A program made the position numbers and the translations under genes. From positions 1-38,338 of the forward strand of contig JAEEXY010000026.1 in NCBI GenBank assembly GCA_016288005.1: a stretch of DNA of 38,338 bases, read 5' to 3'. This DNA is from Lachnospiraceae bacterium (GTDB lineage: Bacteria > Bacillota > Clostridia > Lachnospirales > Lachnospiraceae). Within the stretch, counting starts at the first letter, position 1, and each line of letters starts with the position of its first letter. Below the pieces are notes generated by a model, which saw nothing but the letters and a program-made list of their open reading frames with translations, did no database searches and was not told where the DNA came from. Shown one piece after another: positions 24,927-32,332 of this stretch.

Positions 24927-25762
24927 GCGCTTCTACCTGCCTTTGCCGCTTTTGCGGTCTTTACCGCCTTTTCAGTCATTGATACGAGTTTTTTTGAGGC
25001 TTCTTTGAGCGCCGAAAAGAATTCCCTGTCACTGCGCTCCGGATCGTTCAGTCCCGATCGTATATAGTCTGCTGCCCTTCTGTCGCATAATGCGTCCATG
25101 TATCCGGTACAGTGCGGAAGTCCCGCCGAATTAGAGGAAGAGAGGTTCCGATAGATATGTTTCAGATTGTTGAGAGTGTACTTTGAATCGGGATCGTATG
25201 AGCCGAAAATATAGAATATCCTGTCATTGTCAATCCCAAGGAACTCTTCGTTTCTGAAAAGCTCATCCAGCAATGCCCTGTTCTGCCGCAGCGTTACGAC
25301 GACTATGTCCGCGTCTTTAAGGATAGATGTGCTGGTCTGCGAAAAACCCGAATTCGTATCGATCACAACCCAGTCGTAAAACTCCTCGGATGCGTCTAAG
25401 ATGCGCACGACGATCCTGCTGACCATGCCGTTTTCGAATGCCGTCCTCGAACACTGTCTGGTTCCGGCCAGGAGCGATATCCTGTCCGTGATCTCGGTCG
25501 CGCAGCTCTCAATTATTTCCTTTGAGAGCATGCCTGACTTATAGTATTTCAGAAGCGCATCGATCCCCATATCTGTAAAGTAGTCTTCCCTGTCCGCCCC
25601 CTTCAGGCCCGCGACCAGCGGTCCTTCCAGATCGTTCATGCAATAATGCGTCTGTGTCAGCAGCACCGACCTGTCACTGTCCTCGGCTATGGCCAGCATC
25701 AGTGCCATAAGATTCGCCGTAGCCCCTGTCCCGTGCATCGGCGACCAAAATGCTATCTTCAT
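24923..25762 (-). CDS. TadZ/CpaE-like ParA/MinD-family protein with degenerate Walker A
   Basis: This 279-residue protein begins MKIAFWSPMHGTGATANLMA, placed exactly where MinD/ParA proteins have KGGxGKTT. Both signature lysines are absent (HGTGATAN), while later ParA features remain: the DWVVIDTNSGF strand near residue 125 and DIVVVTLRQNRAL near 155. TadZ/CpaE proteins localise Tad machines, often at the pole, and several family members are known to have altered nucleotide sites. This one may bind nucleotide weakly or not at all. It is coupled by ATGA overlaps on both sides. The fold assignment is good; ATPase activity is doubtful. Confidence 0.78.
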   Translation of the reverse strand: MKIAFWSPMHGTGATANLMALMLAIAEDSDRSVLLTQTHYCMNDLEGPLVAGLKGADREDYFTDMGIDALLKYYKSGMLSKEIIESCATEITDRISLLAGTRQCSRTAFENGMVSRIVVRILDASEEFYDWVVIDTNSGFSQTSTSILKDADIVVVTLRQNRALLDELFRNEEFLGIDNDRIFYIFGSYDPDSKYTLNNLKHIYRNLSSSNSAGLPHCTGYMDALCDRRAADYIRSGLNDPERSDREFFSALKEASKKLVSMTEKAVKTAKAAKAGRSA

Positions 25763-26430
25763 CGGCTGCCTCCTCTCAGTGCCGTCCTGTAGGCTCTCTC
25801 AAACTCACCGCAGGCGGTACCGGGTCTTAAGCGCGCCACCAGTTCTTCGAGCAGACAGCTCATCCTGTCGGAAATATTACGAAATGTGTTGTCATTCCTG
25901 GCTGTCAGATAGAGCTCCGCTTTCCTGTCCTTTTCGGAATACGGCAGCCTGAACACCCTGTTTTTGGCATTTCCGGCAAACATCCCGATCAGGTTCTGCA
26001 TGACCATCCCCACATAATCACGGATCACGAGAAAGGCATCGCTTTCGTCATAGCCGCAAGTTCCCAGCGCGGAAAACCGAAGCGAATAGTCCATGTCCTT
26101 TTCGTGCATCGGCTCCTCGTCGGTGATAAACAGCCTGAAATCAGAGACATTGTCCTCACGTACGACACTCAGGCTCCTGGCGGGCTCCCAGAGGTTGAAG
26201 CAGAAAGTGCAGTCTTCCGGCACAGGCATCTGTCCCTGAGCAAAACCAACGCCCTTGAACTCCAGCATCGCCCCTTCCCCGACTCCGTCAATCTCAGGTA
26301 AATAGCGGGACATTGAGAGGTCTTCGGTCATATCGCGCACAAAAACGTTTTCTCCGAGCGCCGCGAGCAGGGAAGCCAGATACAGCACAATGTCATGATA
26401 CCTGAATCCGTTTACGTCAATCGCCTTCAT
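25759..26430 (-). CDS. unrecognised cytoplasmic protein next to the TadZ-like gene (223 aa)
   Basis: The protein begins MKAIDVNGFRYHDIVLYLAS and continues LLAALGENVFVRDMT. The pattern (short strand, turn, long helix, strand) resembles a ParA or receiver-like fold in which the phosphate loop is entirely missing. No Walker or phospho-acceptor motif is visible, and no membrane segment or signal peptide is present. Cysteine and aromatic residues are scattered. The start has GGGAGG and AAAGGA upstream, and overlaps the CpaB-like gene by 14 bp. Its stop overlaps the TadZ-like start. It may be a second, non-catalytic localisation partner. I cannot assign a family. Confidence 0.65.
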   Translation of the reverse strand: MKAIDVNGFRYHDIVLYLASLLAALGENVFVRDMTEDLSMSRYLPEIDGVGEGAMLEFKGVGFAQGQMPVPEDCTFCFNLWEPARSLSVVREDNVSDFRLFITDEEPMHEKDMDYSLRFSALGTCGYDESDAFLVIRDYVGMVMQNLIGMFAGNAKNRVFRLPYSEKDRKAELYLTARNDNTFRNISDRMSCLLEELVARLRPGTACGEFERAYRTALRGGSR

Positions 26431-27202
26431 ATCCTTTGATCCTCCCTTCGATATCGTTTCTGAGACCCATGCTCAGATATTCTGTCGCGGACCTGACCAC
26501 ATTCGGATCCCTGCCGATCAGCTCGATCACGGCGGGTGCCGGCGTATAGTTTACGATCGCGGCATCCTGCATGAGCTCTTCCACATATTTGGCCGCATAC
26601 AGATAAGTGCCCTCAAACAGCGATGCGTCCACGATCGCCGAGTCCATCAGCAGCAGTTCTTCCGCGTTCACGCGCAGCAGCAGTCCGTTCTCATCCAGGC
26701 CGTACACCGCTTTTTTTGACATGATCACGTAATCCGTGGCGTCCGGATATCTGATGCGCACATCGATGCTGTCTCCGGGTTTTATGAGCGTGTCGTAACG
26801 TAAGCAGCCGTAACGCAGTTCGCGCTCATCATCGCGCGGGGCGTCGCCGACCAGCATACCGGCAGTGATATACGCACCCTTTTTCAGCGGGATGCGCAAT
26901 ATCCTGCCACCTATCTCGGCCGCGGTCAGCCCAAGATCCGCGGGAACGGCCTCCTCGGGCACCTCCGCCATATACAGATCTGACGCCTCGAGCCGCTCTC
27001 CGGGCTCCGCGTCACGTGCGGCGCACAGTACCTGACGCGATCTGCTCTGTCTCTCTTCGGCAGCCGCGGTCAGCTCTCCGATCCTGGCACGCAGCGCGTC
27101 CATCCGTATATGTCCGAACCACACGCCGGCCATGATCACAGCCGCAGCGGCCACTGCTCCCCCGACAGCCTTTATCAGTCTGTTTCTTTTGCTTTTGCGC
27201 AT
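26417..27202 (-). CDS. CpaB/RcpC-like SAF-domain protein, first gene of the pilus-like operon
   Basis: The 261-residue protein has a membrane anchor (about residues 11-28), a short coiled-coil-like stretch (MDALRARIGELTAAAEERQS), then a SAF domain. The domain contains CAARDAEPGERLEASDLYMA and GGRILRIPLKKGAYITAGML (residues about 58-116), the hallmark of CpaB/RcpC periplasmic Flp assembly proteins. Downstream, LIKPGDSIDVRIRYP matches the segment that follows SAF in this family. In Gram-negatives CpaB works with the outer-membrane secretin. None is encoded here, as expected in a monoderm, so the protein may form a cell-wall channel or scaffold. ATG 27202 follows AAGGGGG. A strong promoter lies about 140 bp upstream. 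Confidence 0.8.
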   Translation of the reverse strand: MRKSKRNRLIKAVGGAVAAAAVIMAGVWFGHIRMDALRARIGELTAAAEERQSRSRQVLCAARDAEPGERLEASDLYMAEVPEEAVPADLGLTAAEIGGRILRIPLKKGAYITAGMLVGDAPRDDERELRYGCLRYDTLIKPGDSIDVRIRYPDATDYVIMSKKAVYGLDENGLLLRVNAEELLLMDSAIVDASLFEGTYLYAAKYVEELMQDAAIVNYTPAPAVIELIGRDPNVVRSATEYLSMGLRNDIEGRIKGYEGD

Positions 27203-27274
27203 AAAACCCCCTTGTATTCATTCTTTTGGTTTGTTTGGAATCCTTGATCGAAAATACAGATCCTTAAAGATAGC

Positions 27275-27290
27275 AGGCGCTGTTGCGCCT
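27275..27290 (-). promoter_or_regulatory. hairpin in the leader of the pilus-like operon
   Basis: AGGCGC and GCGCCT pair perfectly around a four-base loop, about 45 nt after the predicted transcription start at about 27335. The leader is roughly 130 nt, long for this window, and has two related segments (TTCTTTAGG and ATCTTTAAGG on the minus strand). No T-run follows, so it is not a terminator. I could not match it to a known riboswitch. Confidence 0.4.
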
Positions 27291-27341
27291 AAAGAATTGT
27301 CAGCAGAACGCTGAATCGTGTGAATTATTTGAATTGTTTGT

Positions 27342-27370
27342 ATTATATACCTTATTTTCAGAAATGTAAA
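27342..27370 (-). promoter_or_regulatory. sigma-A promoter of the 14-gene pilus-like operon
   Basis: On the minus strand TTTACA (27370-27365), a 17-bp spacer and a perfect TATAAT (27347-27342) make a strong promoter. The -35 box overlaps the left arm of the amylase terminator. No comparable promoter was noticed at the gene junctions further down the operon, where genes overlap or lie at most 17 bp apart. Confidence 0.8.
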
Positions 27371-27405
27371 GAGGGAAAATCAAAAAATTTCAATTTTCCC
27401 TCTTT
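27368..27405 (-). terminator. intrinsic terminator of the amylase gene
   Basis: AAAGAGGGAAAAT (27368-27380) and its exact complement (27393-27405) form a 13-bp stem around a 12-base AT-rich loop, 55 bp after the amylase stop. It separates the amylase transcript from the pilus-like operon, whose -35 box touches it. Confidence 0.8.
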
Positions 27406-27460
27406 TGTGTTGAATTTCCTTATTATTTGCGGGCAAAAAGGCGCCGGACCGCTGTAAATG

Positions 27461-29110
27461 TCATGTTACGTTCAGCTCAAAACAATCATCTTCCGCCCCG
27501 CCGAGCTTTATCCTGAGCTCGATCATCCGCCTCTTATTCGTGTTTTTAAAAACAAATACGCCGTTCCCGGAGGTTATGCTGACCTCACCGTCGTACAGCC
27601 TGTATCTCTTCCTGATGGCCGCCAGTTTTTTCAGATGCTCCGCGATATCCGAGTATTTCTCCGTCCCAGCCTTTTTCCAGTCCATGCAGCGCCTGCAGTC
27701 GGGGTCCGGTCCGCCCTCTGTCAGTATCTCCGTACCGTAATAAACGCATGGGGCGCCGGGGAACAGATACAGCAGCGCCAATGCAGCTTTGAGTCTTACG
27801 CGGCTGCCCTTAAGCGTGGTGATAAACCTCTCGGTATCGTGACAGTCGAGCAGATTCATCATCATATTATTGACCGTCGAGGTGTTTCTGACCAGTATCT
27901 CGTTCAGCCTGCACGCAAAGCCGTCCGCGTCGAGCTTTCCGAACGCGAAATAGTCCAGACACGCCTTTGTCACCGCATAGTTCATGATGCTGTCATACTG
28001 GTCGCCGCGCAGATATCCGACTGCGTCATGCCAGTTCTCGCCTATGATCGCGATCTCGCGTCCGACGCGCTGTCCGGCTTCCTTGACCGCGATCCTGAAC
28101 CTGCGCCAGAACGCATGGCTGATCTCATCCGAAACATCGAGCCTCCAGCCGTCTATTCCGTATTTCTCTATATAATGCACCGCGATCCCGAGCAGCCAGT
28201 CCTGCACTTCGGGATTGGAGGTATTGAGCTTCGGCATATGGCGGCATGTCGCAAACATCTCGTAATTCGTGCCATCGTCGCTGATCCTGTCGCCGTCGAT
28301 GATGAACCAGTCGAAATACTTTGAGCTGCGTCCTTTTTCGACCACATCCTTAAACTGTGCAAGATTCTTGCTGCAGTGATTAAATACGGCGTCGAGGATA
28401 ATATGCATATTGCGTGCATGCGCCTTATCTATCAGGTCTTTCAGGTCCTCATTCGTGCCGAACTGCGGATCGACGAGGTAATAATCCTCGATATCGTACT
28501 TATGGTTCGAACCGGACTTAAATATCGGAGTCAGATAGATCGTGTCAAAGCCCAGACCGCCGATATATCCGAGTTTTTTCGCGATACCTTTAAGATCCCC
28601 GCCGGCATGTGACTTCGGTGTGGGCGCATCGCCCCATTTCATAGTGATATATGATCTGTCCTTCGCCGTGTCTCCCATCAGGAAACGGTCGACGAATATC
28701 TGATAGATGCGCGCGCTTTGCAGCCATCCGACGCTCTCGTGCACATCAGCCTTATTGATGTAGGGATACTGAAAAAAGTTGTAATAGCACATCGAAAAAT
28801 CGTAAGTTTCGGTCGCTCCGTCCTCGGAAAAATAATACTCTTTTCCGCCCGACTCCAGCAAGAAAACATATGCGAGCCTCACATCCGCGAGCTTCAGCTT
28901 TATCTCGAAAAAGTCAAACAGGCTGCTGCTGTATGCCCTGCGCATTATCGCCTTTTTGCGCTTTTTCGCGAATAAATACTTGCTCTCATAGATCAGATAT
29001 GCATTTTCGAGATCGTCTTTTGCGGTGCGGAGTCGCAGCACGATCTCATTCTCCGATACCGGAAAGCAGTAATTCGAATCCGTTATATGCAGTAATGCTG
29101 TTTTATTCAT
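27461..29110 (-). CDS. GH13 alpha-amylase family enzyme (neopullulanase/cyclomaltodextrinase-like), cytoplasmic
   Basis: The 549-residue protein lacks a signal peptide. An N-terminal beta-rich domain of about 120 residues resembles the CBM34-type domain of neopullulanases. The TIM barrel carries the GH13 conserved regions: ILDAVFNHCSKN, GWRLDVSDEI with the nucleophile Asp near residue 324, IIGENWHDA with the acid/base Glu near 357, and LLDCHDTERF with the third Asp near 424. Intracellular enzymes of this type hydrolyse imported maltodextrins or cyclodextrins. ATG 29110 follows GGAGG at 5 bases; a longer in-frame start at 29131 is not needed. It is transcribed alone, from a promoter at 29148-29176 to a terminator at 27368-27405. 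Confidence 0.9.
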   Translation of the reverse strand: MNKTALLHITDSNYCFPVSENEIVLRLRTAKDDLENAYLIYESKYLFAKKRKKAIMRRAYSSSLFDFFEIKLKLADVRLAYVFLLESGGKEYYFSEDGATETYDFSMCYYNFFQYPYINKADVHESVGWLQSARIYQIFVDRFLMGDTAKDRSYITMKWGDAPTPKSHAGGDLKGIAKKLGYIGGLGFDTIYLTPIFKSGSNHKYDIEDYYLVDPQFGTNEDLKDLIDKAHARNMHIILDAVFNHCSKNLAQFKDVVEKGRSSKYFDWFIIDGDRISDDGTNYEMFATCRHMPKLNTSNPEVQDWLLGIAVHYIEKYGIDGWRLDVSDEISHAFWRRFRIAVKEAGQRVGREIAIIGENWHDAVGYLRGDQYDSIMNYAVTKACLDYFAFGKLDADGFACRLNEILVRNTSTVNNMMMNLLDCHDTERFITTLKGSRVRLKAALALLYLFPGAPCVYYGTEILTEGGPDPDCRRCMDWKKAGTEKYSDIAEHLKKLAAIRKRYRLYDGEVSITSGNGVFVFKNTNKRRMIELRIKLGGAEDDCFELNVT

Positions 29111-29147
29111 CAGTTCCTCCCCTGCCGTCATTTGCTGTCATAAAGCT

Positions 29148-29176
29148 AGGATAATGCATGGCAGGCATAAAATCAA
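29148..29176 (-). promoter_or_regulatory. probable promoter of the amylase gene
   Basis: On the minus strand TTGATT (29176-29171) and TATCCT (29153-29148) have a 17-bp spacer, about 38 bp before the start codon. The REP-like palindrome lies just upstream. Confidence 0.5.
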
Positions 29177-29185
29177 TCGATAAAA

Positions 29186-29224
29186 GACAGGTGCCTGTCA
29201 CCGTTATGGCAACAGGCACCTGTC
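29186..29224. repeat. REP-like palindrome, GGTGCCTGTCACC class, after gdhA
   Basis: GACAGGTGCCTGT (29186-29198) and ACAGGCACCTGTC (29212-29224) are perfect 13-bp arms. The loop allows a further CC/GG pair. It shares the AGGTGCCTGTCACCG core with the element at 2059-2101, 27 kb away. It lies 28 bp after the gdhA stop and may act as its terminator, although no long T-run follows. Confidence 0.75.
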
Positions 29225-29251
29225 CGCATGCTAAACCCCAAATCTATCTGA

Positions 29252-30601
29252 TTAGAAAATACCCTGTGCCATCATGGCTTCGGCCACTTTCTTGAAGCCT
29301 GCGATATTGGCGCCGGCAACGAGATTATAGCCGAGACCGTACTCCTCCGCCGCCGCAACCGACGAATCATGAATGTTCTTCATGATCTGGTGGAGCTTTG
29401 CGTCTACTTCTTCGGCCGTCCATGAGATACGCTCGCTGTTCTGGCTCATCTCGAGACCCGAAACGGCTACGCCGCCCGCATTGACTGCCTTTGAAGGAGC
29501 AACGATCATATTCTTCTGCTCGAGCAGGAAGTTAAGTGCGTCGTTGGTGGTAGGCATATTGGCTACCTCGATGTAATACTTCACGCCGTTCGCAGCGATC
29601 TTCTTTGCCGATTCGAGATCGACATCGTTCTGAGTGGCGCACGGAAGGATAACATCGCCCTTAACGCCCCAGGGCTTTTCACCCGGGAAGAAGGGAACAC
29701 CGAACTTGTCCGCGTAGTCCTGAACACGGTCACGTCCGGAAGCGCGCATCTCCAGCATATAAGCGATCTTTTCTGGAGTGGTGACGCCGTCCTTATCGAG
29801 GATATAGCCGTCAGGACCGGAAAGCGTTATGGCCTTGCCGCCGAGCTCCGCGATCTTTTTGCAGGCGCCCCATGCTACGTTTCCGAAACCGGATATAACA
29901 AAGGTCTTGCCCTCGATCGAATCGTTCTCATGCTTGAATACTTCGTTTGTATAGTAGATCGCGCCGTATCCGGTAGCCTCGGGTCTTAATATCGAGCCGC
30001 CGTACGACAGGCCCTTGCCGGTCATAACGCCGTTCTCGAACGCGCCGCGGATACGTCTGTACTGTCCGTAGAGATATCCGATCTCACGCGCGCCTACGCC
30101 GATATCGCCCGCGGGAACATCGACATCGGGTCCGATATGGCGGTTAAGCTCTGTCATGTAAGCCTGGCAGAAACGCATGATCTCCGCGTCTGACTTGCCT
30201 CTCGGGTCGAAATCCGAGCCGCCCTTCGCACCGCCCATGGGAAGCGTGGTCAGACTGTTCTTGAACGTCTGCTCAAATCCGAGGAACTTGATGATGCCGC
30301 TGTATACCGAGGGGTGGAAACGAAGGCCGCCCTTGTAGGGTCCGATCGCTCCGTTGAACTGGCAGCGATAGCCTCTGTTCGTATGCGCGATGCCCTTGTC
30401 ATCGGTCCATGTCACCCTGAAATAAACGAATCTGTCGGGCTCTACCATACGGCCGAGCAGATCGACCTTCTCGTATTCGGGATGCTGGTCGATGACCGGT
30501 CCGAGCGATGAAAAAACTTCTTCAACACACTGTGAAAACTCGGGTTCATCCCAGTCTCTTTCCTTCACGTGATTGATAGTTCTCTCAATGTAAGCATTCA
30601 T
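29252..30601 (-). CDS. gdhA: NADP-type glutamate dehydrogenase
   Basis: GdhA makes glutamate from 2-oxoglutarate and ammonium. The 449-residue length is that of the hexameric bacterial class I enzymes. The glutamate-binding segment GPYKGGLRFHP (Lys90) and the active-site signature PMGGAKGGSDFDP (catalytic Lys126) are intact. The nucleotide-binding Rossmann fold starts at FVISGFGNVAWG around residue 235. The C-terminal NAGGVAVSGLEMSQNSER is characteristic of the NADP-dependent anabolic form. The ribosome site is poor (AAGGATGG is distant). Two AT-rich direct repeats in the leader may bind a regulator. Transcribed as a single gene. Confidence 0.96.
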   Translation of the reverse strand: MNAYIERTINHVKERDWDEPEFSQCVEEVFSSLGPVIDQHPEYEKVDLLGRMVEPDRFVYFRVTWTDDKGIAHTNRGYRCQFNGAIGPYKGGLRFHPSVYSGIIKFLGFEQTFKNSLTTLPMGGAKGGSDFDPRGKSDAEIMRFCQAYMTELNRHIGPDVDVPAGDIGVGAREIGYLYGQYRRIRGAFENGVMTGKGLSYGGSILRPEATGYGAIYYTNEVFKHENDSIEGKTFVISGFGNVAWGACKKIAELGGKAITLSGPDGYILDKDGVTTPEKIAYMLEMRASGRDRVQDYADKFGVPFFPGEKPWGVKGDVILPCATQNDVDLESAKKIAANGVKYYIEVANMPTTNDALNFLLEQKNMIVAPSKAVNAGGVAVSGLEMSQNSERISWTAEEVDAKLHQIMKNIHDSSVAAAEEYGLGYNLVAGANIAGFKKVAEAMMAQGIF

Positions 30602-30636
30602 AATGTGTAAACCCCATCCTTTCTTTTTGCTGGCAA

Positions 30637-30667
30637 AAAATATTTTTACCCATCTAAAATATTTTTA
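30637..30667 (-). repeat. paired AAAATATTTTTA repeats in the gdhA leader
   Basis: The 12-bp sequence AAAATATTTTTA occurs at 30637-30648 and again at 30656-30667. Each contains the perfect palindrome AAAATATTTT. The start-to-start distance is 19 bp, near two helical turns. A possible promoter lies just upstream on the minus strand (TTGATT, 17 bp, TAAAAA). Such paired sites could bind a dimeric regulator, but AT-rich sequence produces short repeats by chance. Confidence 0.4.
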
Positions 30668-30755
30668 TCACACTTTATGTAAAAAATCAACAATAATGTG
30701 CCGTTTTTCAGAAAGAATATGTATAAATTGCACAGTATAATTATGCAGTAAGCCC

Positions 30756-30810
30756 AGACACCGGGGACGGTTCTTCAGTCCGGGCGGACGGAAGAACCGT
30801 CCCCATGTCT
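30756..30810. repeat. REP-like palindrome, GGGGACGGTTCTTC class
   Basis: GGGGACGGTTCTTC (30763-30776) and GAAGAACCGTCCCC (30791-30804) are perfect 14-bp arms. Outer AGACA/TGTCT and inner GTCC/GGAC pairs extend the hairpin to about 55 bases. It lies 11 bp after the aminotransferase stop and may terminate that operon. It has no sequence in common with the GGTGCCTGTCACC class. Confidence 0.75.
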
Positions 30811-30821
30811 GTACACTGTGT

Positions 30822-32318
30822 TTATGCGAGGAGTCCTTTGTCGGTCTTCTTAACGTGCTTAAATACTTCCTCGAATCTCTCGAGTGCTTCGTCGATGATC
30901 TCGGGAGTATCCGCAAGCGAAGTGTAGAGACGGCTGCCGGCCAGTGTCACGATACCGTTTGCCATGTAAGCGGCACCCATGCGCTCCATCGAATCCTTGC
31001 GCACGTACATCATGTCCTTGTGCTTCAACAGGCCCATTGCCGACTTGATGAACGACATCGAGGAGAAATCGAAGCTCATCGCGCCGGTGCACTCAAGGTG
31101 AACGATCGAACCCTGGTTATATGCAACGAAGGGCAGTCCGTACTTGTCGATGAGGGCCTTAAGGCCGTCGCAGAGCCTGTCTCCCATGCGTCCCGCCACC
31201 TCGCAGGCGTTGGTGCGCTCGATCTCCTTGATCGCGGTGTAGCCTGCGATGCATGAAAGAGGATTCGCCGAAAGAGTTCCGCCTACATACGCTCTGTGCT
31301 TGCCTGTAGCGAGTCCCGCCGCCATCAGCTGCGCGTACTCCTTCTTTCCGCCTACGCCGCCCGCCGCGGGATAACCGCCTGCTACTATCTTACCGAATAT
31401 GGTCAGATCCGGAACAACGTCAAAGTATCCCTGCGCGCCCGAAAGAGCTACACGGAATCCGGTCACTACCTCATCGAAGATGAGCAGCGCGCCGTATTTA
31501 TCGCAGAGCTCGCGAACGCCCTTGTTGTATTCGTGAGCCACGGGTCTGGTTCCGCTCTCGGGGCCTACGGGCTCGAGGAGAACAGCAGCCGTGCCGCCCT
31601 TTAAGCGGTTGCGCTTGAGCATCCTCTCCAGCATGTCGAGATCGTTGGGTCTGACCTCATCGGTCTTTCCGAAGCAGCTGCCCGGGATACCGTGAGACTC
31701 GAGCAGGTTGCGGCTTCCGGGGATCTTAAGTCCGTATACCATCTGGTCCGACCAGCCGTGATAAGCTCCGCCGATTTTGATAATGTGCTTCTTGCCCGTC
31801 GCGATGCGCGCGATACGCAAGGATGCCATAACTGATTCGGTACCCGAACCGAGCATTCTGAACATCTCGACATTGGGCATATGCTTGTTGATCTCGCGCG
31901 CGATCAGCATCTCGGACTCATGCAGCAGTCCGGTAACGGGACCGCAGTCGTTTAAGAGCTCGATTACCTTCTCGCGGATCACATCGTAGTTGCTGCCGAG
32001 GATCGTAGGGCCGCCCGCCTGCAGGAAATCGATGTACTTATTGCCGTCCTTGTCGTAAAGATACGCGCCGTTAGCCTTCGACATGCACATCGGGAAAGGC
32101 TTGTTGAAAGCGAGATTGTGCTGGACGCCGCCGGGAATGTACTTCTGGGATTCCTCGAATACCGCGCGGCTCTCCTTGCATTTCTCATCGTAGTACTTAA
32201 GGATCGTGTCCTTGTAGTACTCGTCGTCAACCTCCCAGATAGGCTGGGAGGTAAGCTTCTTAAGTCTCGCGTTGATCTCGTTGGGATCGTCCCATCTGCT
32301 GATGCCGCAATTATTCAT
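30822..32318 (-). CDS. class III PLP aminotransferase, glutamate-1-semialdehyde aminomutase-like
   Basis: The 498-residue enzyme is a fold-type I PLP protein close to HemL. It shows LGSGTESVMASLRIAR, then GGAYHGWSDQ, the PLP-ring aspartate in LLIFDEVVTGFR, and the Schiff-base lysine in TIFGKIVAGGYP (near residue 307). True HemL has about 430 residues and sits with heme genes. Here the partners are a sugar kinase, an aldolase and a membrane protein, so a role in aminating an aldehyde or ketone made by the aldolase is more likely. It is the last gene of the tetR operon, starting 14 bp after GtrA. Confidence 0.85.
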   Translation of the reverse strand: MNNCGISRWDDPNEINARLKKLTSQPIWEVDDEYYKDTILKYYDEKCKESRAVFEESQKYIPGGVQHNLAFNKPFPMCMSKANGAYLYDKDGNKYIDFLQAGGPTILGSNYDVIREKVIELLNDCGPVTGLLHESEMLIAREINKHMPNVEMFRMLGSGTESVMASLRIARIATGKKHIIKIGGAYHGWSDQMVYGLKIPGSRNLLESHGIPGSCFGKTDEVRPNDLDMLERMLKRNRLKGGTAAVLLEPVGPESGTRPVAHEYNKGVRELCDKYGALLIFDEVVTGFRVALSGAQGYFDVVPDLTIFGKIVAGGYPAAGGVGGKKEYAQLMAAGLATGKHRAYVGGTLSANPLSCIAGYTAIKEIERTNACEVAGRMGDRLCDGLKALIDKYGLPFVAYNQGSIVHLECTGAMSFDFSSMSFIKSAMGLLKHKDMMYVRKDSMERMGAAYMANGIVTLAGSRLYTSLADTPEIIDEALERFEEVFKHVKKTDKGLLA

Positions 32319-32332
32319 GTTCTTTTTCCTCC

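Noticed and set aside
11439..27202. Conjugative element or type IV secretion system
   Set aside because: There is no relaxase, coupling protein, VirB4-like ATPase, integrase or attachment-site duplication. The ATPase, SAF and T2SF-type proteins point to a Tad-like system.
27203..27341. Cyclic-di-GMP or other known riboswitch ahead of the pilus-like operon
   Set aside because: The leader lacks the conserved GEMM tetraloop and receptor sequences and other class signatures; only a simple hairpin is evident.
27458..28324. 288-codon plus-strand frame opposite the amylase gene
   Set aside because: Antisense shadow of conserved GH13 catalytic motifs; no domain, promoter or ribosome site seen.
30822..32318. 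Assignment of the aminotransferase as HemL for heme synthesis
   Set aside because: No other tetrapyrrole gene is present, the protein is about 70 residues too long, and it sits in a kinase-aldolase operon.
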